Shown: positions 58,376 to 64,000 of the stretch, piece after piece | How positions within the stretch are numbered: the first letter of the stretch is position 1 | Layout: every line of letters starts with the position of its first letter | From: Vibrio sp. Hep-1b-8 | GTDB taxonomy: Bacteria; Pseudomonadota; Gammaproteobacteria; Enterobacterales; Vibrionaceae | Assembly (NCBI RefSeq): GCF_006124995.1 | Contig: NZ_QEWN01000113.1 | Location: forward strand, 1-64,000 | DNA: 64,000 nucleotides | Direction: 5' to 3' | Position numbers and translations under genes: made by a program | The notes under the pieces: model-generated | What the model saw: only the letters and a program-made list of their open reading frames with translations | What the model was told of the DNA's origin: nothing | Databases searched by the model: none

Positions 58376-58552
58376 ATGGCAACTATTAAAGTAACTCAAA
58401 CTAAAAGCTCAATTGGTCGTCTACCTAAGCACAAAGCTACGCTTCGTGGTCTAGGTCTTCGTAAAATCAACCACACAGTAGAACTTGAAGATACTCCGTG
58501 CGTACGCGGTATGATCAACAAGGTTTACTACATGGTTAAAGTTGAGGAGTAA
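58376..58552 (+). CDS. rpmD: 50S ribosomal protein L30
   Basis: L30 is a small 50S protein. The 58-residue protein ([19 protein letters not shown]) starts at 58376; an in-frame start nine codons earlier overlaps rpsE and is not needed. Normal spc operon position. Confidence 0.97.
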
Positions 58553-58557
58553 TCAGA

Positions 58558-58992
58558 ATGCGTTTGAATACTCTATCACCAGCTGCTGGTGCTAAGACTA
58601 CTGCTAAACGTGTAGGTCGTGGTATCGGTTCTGGCCTAGGTAAAACTGGTGGCCGCGGCCACAAAGGTCAAAAGTCACGCTCTGGCGGCACTGTTCGTCC
58701 AGGTTTTGAAGGCGGTCAGATGCCTCTAAAACAACGTCTACCAAAATTCGGTTTCACTTCTCGTAAGAGCCTAGTGTCTGCTGAAGTTCGTCTAGCTGAG
58801 CTAGCGAAAGTAACTGGTGACGTAGTAGATCTAAACAGCCTTAAAGCTGCTAACGTTATCACTAAGAACATCGAATTCGTAAAAGTTGTTCTATCTGGTG
58901 AAATCAACAAAGCAGTGACTGTTAAAGGTCTACGTGTGACTAAAGGCGCTAAAGCTGCAATCGAAGCTGCAGGCGGTAAAATCGAGGAATAA
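58558..58992 (+). CDS. rplO: 50S ribosomal protein L15
   Basis: L15 is a late 50S assembly protein with an extended Gly/Arg/Lys-rich N-terminus that threads into 23S rRNA ([20 protein letters not shown]). The 144 residues are of normal length; follows rpmD by 5 nt. Confidence 0.98.
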   Translation: MRLNTLSPAAGAKTTAKRVGRGIGSGLGKTGGRGHKGQKSRSGGTVRPGFEGGQMPLKQRLPKFGFTSRKSLVSAEVRLAELAKVTGDVVDLNSLKAANVITKNIEFVKVVLSGEINKAVTVKGLRVTKGAKAAIEAAGGKIEE

Positions 58993-59012
58993 TCTCGAGG
59001 AACGAGGTACAG

Positions 59013-60347
59013 ATGGCTAAGAAACCAGGTCAAGATTTTCGTAGTGCTCAGAGCGGCTTAAGTGAACTAAAGTCGCGCTTATTATTCGTAATTGGTGCAC
59101 TTTTAGTATTCCGAGCAGGCTCTTTTGTGCCGATTCCTGGTATTGACGCTGCTGTACTTGCCGATTTGTTCGAACAGCAAAAAGGTACCATCGTAGAAAT
59201 GTTTAACATGTTCTCCGGTGGTGCTCTTGAGCGTGCATCTATATTAGCGTTGGGCATCATGCCGTATATTTCGGCATCTATTGTTGTCCAACTGCTAACT
59301 GTAGTTCATCCAGCGTTAGCTGAACTCAAAAAAGAGGGTGAAGCAGGCCGTCGTAAGATCAGCCAATACACACGCTACGGCACGCTTGTACTTGCAACAT
59401 TCCAGGCTATAGGTATCGCAACAGGCCTACCGAACATGGTCGATAATCTGGTTGTTATCAACCAAACCATGTTTACGCTTATTGCTACCGTAAGTTTAGT
59501 AACCGGCACCATGTTCCTAATGTGGTTAGGTGAACAAATTACTGAGCGTGGAATTGGTAACGGTATTTCGTTACTTATCTTTGCAGGTATTGTTGCTGGA
59601 TTGCCTTCTGCAATCGGTCAAACAATCGAGCAAGCGCGTCAAGGTGAATTGCATGTACTTCTTCTGTTGTTGATTGCTGTACTTGCTTTTGCAGTTATCT
59701 ACTTCGTTGTTTTCATGGAGCGTGGTCAACGTCGAATCGTTGTAAACTACGCGAAGCGTCAACAAGGTCGTAAGGTATTTGCTGCACAAAGCACTCACTT
59801 GCCACTTAAAATTAATATGGCAGGTGTTATTCCAGCAATCTTTGCGTCAAGCATTATCCTGTTCCCAGGAACACTGGCTCAGTGGTTTGGTCAGAATGGT
59901 GAGAGCAGCGCGTTCGGTTGGTTAACTGACGTGTCTTTGGCTCTTAGCCCAGGTCAGCCTCTGTATGTAATGCTTTATGCAGCAGCGATAATTTTCTTCT
60001 GTTTCTTCTACACGGCGTTGGTATTCAACCCGCGTGAAACAGCAGATAACTTGAAGAAGTCAGGTGCATTCGTACCCGGCATCCGCCCAGGTGAGCAGAC
60101 AGCTAAGTATATTGATAAAGTAATGACGCGTTTAACCCTTGCTGGTGCGCTTTACATTACCTTTATCTGTCTGATTCCGGAGTTCATGATGGTCGCGTGG
60201 AACGTACGTTTCTACTTCGGCGGTACATCGCTACTTATCGTAGTTGTTGTAATTATGGACTTTATGGCACAGGTACAGACTCATCTGATGTCTCAACAGT
60301 ATGATTCTGTGTTGAAAAAGGCAAACCTAAAAGGCTACGGTCGTTAA
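59013..60347 (+). CDS. secY: Protein translocase subunit SecY
   Basis: SecY is the ten-span channel of the Sec translocon in the inner membrane, with SecE and SecG, and is used by the signal-peptide proteins in this window. The 444-residue protein has the plug region near [18 protein letters not shown], the loop [13 protein letters not shown] and the SecA/ribosome-binding cytoplasmic loops, and ends GYGR. Next to last in the spc operon. Confidence 0.98.
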   Translation: MAKKPGQDFRSAQSGLSELKSRLLFVIGALLVFRAGSFVPIPGIDAAVLADLFEQQKGTIVEMFNMFSGGALERASILALGIMPYISASIVVQLLTVVHPALAELKKEGEAGRRKISQYTRYGTLVLATFQAIGIATGLPNMVDNLVVINQTMFTLIATVSLVTGTMFLMWLGEQITERGIGNGISLLIFAGIVAGLPSAIGQTIEQARQGELHVLLLLLIAVLAFAVIYFVVFMERGQRRIVVNYAKRQQGRKVFAAQSTHLPLKINMAGVIPAIFASSIILFPGTLAQWFGQNGESSAFGWLTDVSLALSPGQPLYVMLYAAAIIFFCFFYTALVFNPRETADNLKKSGAFVPGIRPGEQTAKYIDKVMTRLTLAGALYITFICLIPEFMMVAWNVRFYFGGTSLLIVVVVIMDFMAQVQTHLMSQQYDSVLKKANLKGYGR

Positions 60348-60374
60348 TTTAGGTTTCATTTACGGAGTTTAGCA

Positions 60375-60488
60375 ATGAAAGTTCGTGCTTCCGTTAAAAA
60401 AATCTGCCGTAACTGTAAAGTTATCAAGCGTAACGGTGTCGTTCGCGTGATTTGCAGTGAGCCAAAGCACAAGCAGCGCCAAGGCTAA
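60375..60488 (+). CDS. rpmJ: 50S ribosomal protein L36
   Basis: A 37-residue zinc-ribbon protein reading [20 protein letters not shown] and ending [10 protein letters not shown], with ligands Cys11, Cys14, Cys27 and His32, the zinc-binding type. Last gene of the spc operon. It starts with ATG after a GGAG ribosome site. Confidence 0.96.
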
Positions 60489-60505
60489 TTAGCAGAAATT
60501 TTTAC

Positions 60506-60534
60506 TTGAAATATAAGGTAGTGTCGAGTATATT
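60506..60534 (+). promoter_or_regulatory. Sigma-70 promoter of the alpha operon
   Basis: TTGAAA (60506-60511) and TATATT (60529-60534) are separated by 17 nt, about 100 nt before rpsM. Confidence 0.75.
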
Positions 60535-60539
60535 CCTCG

Positions 60540-60638
60540 GCCTACCTTTTGCGTGCAAAAGAAGTAGTATTCCGCAGCGTATCCGAAACGGGCTTTGCTG
60601 CGGCTAATTCTTTTATGAAACACTAGGAGTGAATAATG
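60540..60638 (+). ncRNA. Alpha operon leader with S4-type structure
   Basis: Nested stems AAAAGAA/TTCTTTT (60557-60563 with 60608-60614) and CCGCAGC/GCTGCGG (60572-60578 with 60597-60603) precede the rpsM ribosome site. In E. coli a pseudoknot at this place binds S4 and represses the operon. The structural match is only by eye. Confidence 0.55.
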
Positions 60639-60992
60639 GCCCGTATTGCAGGCATTAACATTCCTGATCAAAAACATGCTGTAATCGCACTAACTGCGAT
60701 CTACGGCATCGGTAAGACTCGCTCTCAAGCTATCCTAGCTGAAGTGGGCATTGCTGAAGATGTTAAGATCAGTGAACTAACTGAAGAGCAGATCGATCAA
60801 CTGCGTGATGGTGTAGCTAAGTACACTGTAGAAGGTGATCTACGTCGTGAAGTATCAATGAACATCAAGCGTCTTATGGACCTTGGCTGTTACCGTGGTC
60901 TTCGTCATCGTCGCAGTCTACCACTACGTGGACAGCGTACTAAAACCAATGCTCGCACCCGTAAGGGTCCGCGTAAGCCGATCAAGAAATAA
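60636..60992 (+). CDS. rpsM: 30S ribosomal protein S13
   Basis: S13 sits in the 30S head and contacts the P-site tRNA and L5. The 118-residue protein begins [19 protein letters not shown] and ends in a basic tail after [18 protein letters not shown]. First gene of the alpha operon, with an AGGAG ribosome site. Confidence 0.98.
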   Translation: MARIAGINIPDQKHAVIALTAIYGIGKTRSQAILAEVGIAEDVKISELTEEQIDQLRDGVAKYTVEGDLRREVSMNIKRLMDLGCYRGLRHRRSLPLRGQRTKTNARTRKGPRKPIKK

Positions 60993-61004
60993 TCGGGAAG
61001 GTAG

Positions 61005-61400
<396 letters not shown>

Positions 61401-61427
61401 CGTTTTTTAGATTACTGGAGAAAGATC

Positions 61428-62048
61428 ATGGCAAGATATTTGGGTCCTAAGCTGAAGCTTAGCCGTCGCGAAGGTACTGACTTATTCCTTAAGTCTGGTG
61501 TACGCGCGATCGATACCAAGTGTAAAATTGATAACGCACCAGGTGTACACGGCGCTCGTCGCGGTCGTCTATCTGAGTATGGCGTTCAGCTTCGTGAGAA
61601 GCAAAAAGTTCGTCGTATGTACGGCGTTCTAGAAAAACAATTCCGTAACTACTACAAAGAAGCTGCTCGCCTAAAAGGCAACACTGGTGAAAACCTACTT
61701 CAGCTCCTTGAAGGTCGTCTTGATAACGTAGTTTACCGCATGGGCTTTGGTGCAACTCGCGCAGAAGCACGTCAGCTAGTTAGCCACAAAGCTATCCTAG
61801 TTAACGGTAAAGTTGTAAACGTTCCTTCTTTCAATGTTGCGGCTAATGACGTTGTTTCTATCCGCGAGAAAGCTAAACAGCAATCTCGTATCAAGGCTGC
61901 TCTAGAAGTTGCTGAACAACGTGAAAAACCAACTTGGATTGAAGTAGATGGTGGTAAGATGGAAGGTACGTTCAAGCGTCTGCCTGAGCGTTCAGATCTA
62001 TCTGCTGACATCAACGAACAATTGATCGTCGAGCTTTACTCTAAGTAA
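61428..62048 (+). CDS. rpsD: 30S ribosomal protein S4
   Basis: S4 starts 30S assembly and, in E. coli, represses the alpha operon. The 206-residue protein has an S4 RNA-binding domain ([34 protein letters not shown]). It lacks the N-terminal four-cysteine zinc motif, as expected for the C-minus form in gamma-proteobacteria. Confidence 0.98.
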   Translation: MARYLGPKLKLSRREGTDLFLKSGVRAIDTKCKIDNAPGVHGARRGRLSEYGVQLREKQKVRRMYGVLEKQFRNYYKEAARLKGNTGENLLQLLEGRLDNVVYRMGFGATRAEARQLVSHKAILVNGKVVNVPSFNVAANDVVSIREKAKQQSRIKAALEVAEQREKPTWIEVDGGKMEGTFKRLPERSDLSADINEQLIVELYSK

Positions 62049-62072
62049 GGTTTAAACTAAAGAGAGGACACA

Positions 62073-63065
62073 ATGCAGGGTTCTGTAACAGAATTTCTTA
62101 AGCCACGTCTTGTTGACATCGAACAGGTTAGCACGACTCACGCAAAAGTAACTCTTGAGCCATTAGAGCGTGGTTTTGGCCATACTCTTGGTAATGCACT
62201 TCGCCGTATTCTTCTATCTTCTATGCCAGGTTGTGCTGTAACAGAAGTAGAAATCGAAGGCGTACTTCATGAGTACAGCACTAAAGAAGGCGTTCAAGAA
62301 GATATTCTTGAAATCCTACTTAACCTTAAAGGTCTTGCTGTACGCGTTGCCGAAGGCAAAGATGAAGTGTTCATTACTTTGAACAAATCAGGCTCGGGCC
62401 CTGTGGTTGCAGGTGACATCACCCATGATGGTGATGTAGAGATCGCTAACCCTGAACACGTAATTTGTCACCTAACAGATGACAACGCTGAGATCGCTAT
62501 GCGTATCAAAGTTGAACGTGGTCGTGGTTATGTTCCAGCTTCGGCTCGTATCCATACTGAAGAAGATGAGCGTCCAATTGGTCGCCTACTGGTTGACGCT
62601 ACGTACAGCCCAGTAGACAAGATTGCTTATTCTGTTGAAGCAGCTCGTGTAGAGCAGCGTACAGACTTAGACAAGCTTGTTATCGATATGGAAACGAACG
62701 GTACTCTAGACCCTGAGGAAGCAATCCGTCGAGCAGCTACTATCCTAGCTGAACAATTGGATGCGTTCGTAGATCTTCGTGATGTACGTGTACCTGAGGA
62801 GAAGGAAGAGAAGCCAGAATTCGATCCGATCCTACTGCGTCCTGTAGACGATCTTGAACTAACAGTTCGCTCTGCTAACTGTCTGAAAGCAGAAGCGATT
62901 CACTACATCGGTGATCTTGTACAGCGTACTGAGGTTGAGCTACTTAAAACGCCTAACCTTGGTAAAAAATCTCTTACTGAGATTAAAGACGTACTTGCAT
63001 CACGTGGTCTGTCTCTGGGCATGCGTCTAGAAAACTGGCCACCAGCGTCTATCGCTGAAGATTAA
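62073..63065 (+). CDS. rpoA: RNA polymerase alpha subunit
   Basis: The alpha subunit nucleates RNA polymerase assembly and contacts UP elements and activators such as Crp. The 330-residue protein has the N-terminal dimerisation domain ([15 protein letters not shown]) and a C-terminal domain with [20 protein letters not shown] and the helix-hairpin-helix [20 protein letters not shown]. One residue longer than in E. coli. Confidence 0.98.
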   Translation: MQGSVTEFLKPRLVDIEQVSTTHAKVTLEPLERGFGHTLGNALRRILLSSMPGCAVTEVEIEGVLHEYSTKEGVQEDILEILLNLKGLAVRVAEGKDEVFITLNKSGSGPVVAGDITHDGDVEIANPEHVICHLTDDNAEIAMRIKVERGRGYVPASARIHTEEDERPIGRLLVDATYSPVDKIAYSVEAARVEQRTDLDKLVIDMETNGTLDPEEAIRRAATILAEQLDAFVDLRDVRVPEEKEEKPEFDPILLRPVDDLELTVRSANCLKAEAIHYIGDLVQRTEVELLKTPNLGKKSLTEIKDVLASRGLSLGMRLENWPPASIAED

Positions 63066-63090
63066 TCGATAAAGTTAGAAGGATTAGGTC

Positions 63091-63471
63091 ATGCGCCATC
63101 GTAAGAGTGGTCGTCAACTCAACCGCAACAGCTCACATCGTAAAGCGATGTTTAGCAACATGGCTAGCTCTCTAGTACGTCATGAAGTTATCAAGACTAC
63201 ACTGCCAAAAGCAAAAGAGCTACGTCGCGTAGTTGAGCCTTTGATTACACTAGCTAAGACTGACAGCGTTGCTAACCGTCGTCTAGCATTTGCACGTACT
63301 CGTGACAACGAAGTAGTTGCAAAACTATTTAACGAACTAGGTCCACGTTTCGCTGCTCGTCAGGGCGGTTACACTCGTATCCTAAAAGCTGGCTTCCGTG
63401 CTGGTGACAAAGCTCCAATGGCTTACATTGAGCTTGTAGATCGCCCAGCTGCTGAAGAAACTGCTGAGTAA
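63091..63471 (+). CDS. rplQ: 50S ribosomal protein L17
   Basis: L17 lies near the tunnel exit. The 126-residue protein begins [20 protein letters not shown] and contains [16 protein letters not shown]. Last gene of the alpha operon, followed by a strong terminator. Confidence 0.98.
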   Translation: MRHRKSGRQLNRNSSHRKAMFSNMASSLVRHEVIKTTLPKAKELRRVVEPLITLAKTDSVANRRLAFARTRDNEVVAKLFNELGPRFAARQGGYTRILKAGFRAGDKAPMAYIELVDRPAAEETAE

Positions 63472-63487
63472 TCAGGTTCGTACGAAC

Positions 63488-63517
63488 AAAAAAGCCGAGC
63501 ATATGCTCGGCTTTTTT
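63488..63517 (+). terminator. Terminator of the alpha operon
   Basis: A fully palindromic 12-bp stem, AAAAAAGCCGAGC against GCTCGGCTTTTTT with almost no loop, followed by T. It works in both directions. Confidence 0.93.
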
Positions 63518-63610
63518 GTTTCTGGCAGACACAAACGTATCGGATTTATTTTCTAATGGAATGTTTGTTGCCGAAAAGTGCTTGAGATAGTCGCCCAACT
63601 ATCGCGGTAT

Positions 63611-63640
63611 AAAAAAGATTGACCTAGTGTGCCAACCCTT
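63611..63640 (-). terminator. Possible terminator of the DUF2780-like gene
   Basis: On the minus strand AAGGGTTG pairs imperfectly with TCAATCTT and is followed by TTTTTT. The sequence is a degenerate relative of the hairpin at 49417-49443. Confidence 0.5.
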
Positions 63641-63650
63641 CAAATTTATC

Positions 63651-63733
63651 GCTACTCGCTACTCGCTACTCGCTACTCGCTACTCGCTACTCGCTACTCG
63701 CTACTCGCTACTCGCTACTCGCTACTCGCTACT
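63651..63733. repeat. 7-bp tandem repeat (GCTACTC)n
   Basis: Nearly twelve uninterrupted copies of GCTACTC over 83 nt. The last bases include the stop codon of the minus-strand DUF2780-like gene (63729-63731). The same CTCGCTACT core appears once in the hairpin at 29838-29903. Confidence 0.97.
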
Positions 63734-64000
63734 GCCAAACAGCCCTTAAGCTATCCAGCAGTCCATTACTTGCTCCTTGGCTCTGCAGTGCGCTGATAAT
63801 AATTGGAGCAAAGGTAGAGATGAGCGATGGGTCCATGCCTAATGCTGAGAATGCACTTTTAACTGTTTCATTATTGGCAATCATTGCTGTTAAGCCGCTT
63901 GATTGTAGAGAGTCAAAACCAGATATCAACCCCGCCATTTCATTGCTTTGACTGCTATTAAGCGAGTTTTGCGCCAGCGCTAACATTGAGCCTAGACCGC
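63729..64000 (-). CDS. DUF2780-like protein, 5' part beyond the window
   Basis: The frame stays open to the right edge, so only the C-terminal 90 residues or so are seen. They include GLGSMLALAQ, an IANNETVKSAFSALGMDP stretch and FAPIIISALQSQGAS, and end RAVWQ. This pattern matches my recollection of DUF2780, a family of small exported proteins in Vibrio and relatives with unknown role. Its stop codon is TAG within the GCTACTC tandem array, so changes in copy number cannot alter the protein as long as the first unit is kept. Confidence 0.65.
   Translation of the reverse strand, partial: GLGSMLALAQNSLNSSQSNEMAGLISGFDSLQSSGLTAMIANNETVKSAFSALGMDPSLISTFAPIIISALQSQGASNGLLDSLRAVWQ

Noticed and set aside
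63651..63733. Possible CRISPR array
   Set aside because: The unit is 7 bp with no spacers; it is a simple tandem repeat.

Overview
The window comes from chromosome I of a Vibrio or a very close relative (Vibrionaceae). The evidence is the sodium-motor gene motX behind a sigma-28 promoter, an Xds-type secreted nuclease with a GlyGly-CTERM-like tail, Vibrio-type Crp, KefB and SlyD proteins, and a gene order (xds, pabA, astCAD, crp, prk, yheU-yheS, kefGB, slyD, purA, motX, rnr, rlmB, then the ribosomal cluster) that matches Vibrio cholerae as I remember it. No tRNA, rRNA, CRISPR array or complete insertion sequence was seen.

Layout. 1-9059: anaerobic amino-acid and dicarboxylate metabolism on the minus strand: an arginine deiminase set (arcA, arcC, ornithine carbamoyltransferase, a YfcC/ArcD-like carrier), then dcuA and aspA. 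9388-12848: fxsA and the secreted nuclease. 12974-27289: an accessory island of polymorphic toxins placed between xds and pabA. 27625-33331: pabA, the arginine succinyltransferase genes astC, astA and astD, and a DUF1338 gene. 33580-45868: crp, prk, yheU, yheT, a TIGR02444 gene and yheS on the minus strand, then kefG, kefB, yheV, slyD, iaaA, purA and motX on the plus strand. 46067-49270: rnr and rlmB. 49491-63517: the S10, spc and alpha ribosomal operons through rpoA and rplQ. The right edge cuts a minus-strand DUF2780-like gene whose stop codon lies in a 7-bp tandem repeat.

The island is the most unusual part. A 2221-residue SpvB/FG-GAP/RHS protein with a Sec signal ends in a small toxin tip followed by its likely immunity gene. 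Downstream lie two more tip/immunity pairs that have lost the RHS body. One keeps a 97% identical 237-bp copy of the pre-tip region. The other has no start codon and begins at the same Ala/Ile-Val-Thr joint. On the opposite strand a LysM protein with a glycine-rich hydrophobic C-terminus and a membrane immunity partner heads a second array, followed by a headless S-type-pyocin-like fragment. A degraded second copy of that fragment sits inside the RHS array. Each fragment is followed by an XRE regulator or the remains of one. This looks like a toxin-tip exchange site caught with several displaced cassettes.

The window also carries small extragenic repeats: a 51-nt two-hairpin element present twice with compensatory stem changes, related hairpins on both sides of the ribosomal cluster, and CTCGCTACT-type repeats.
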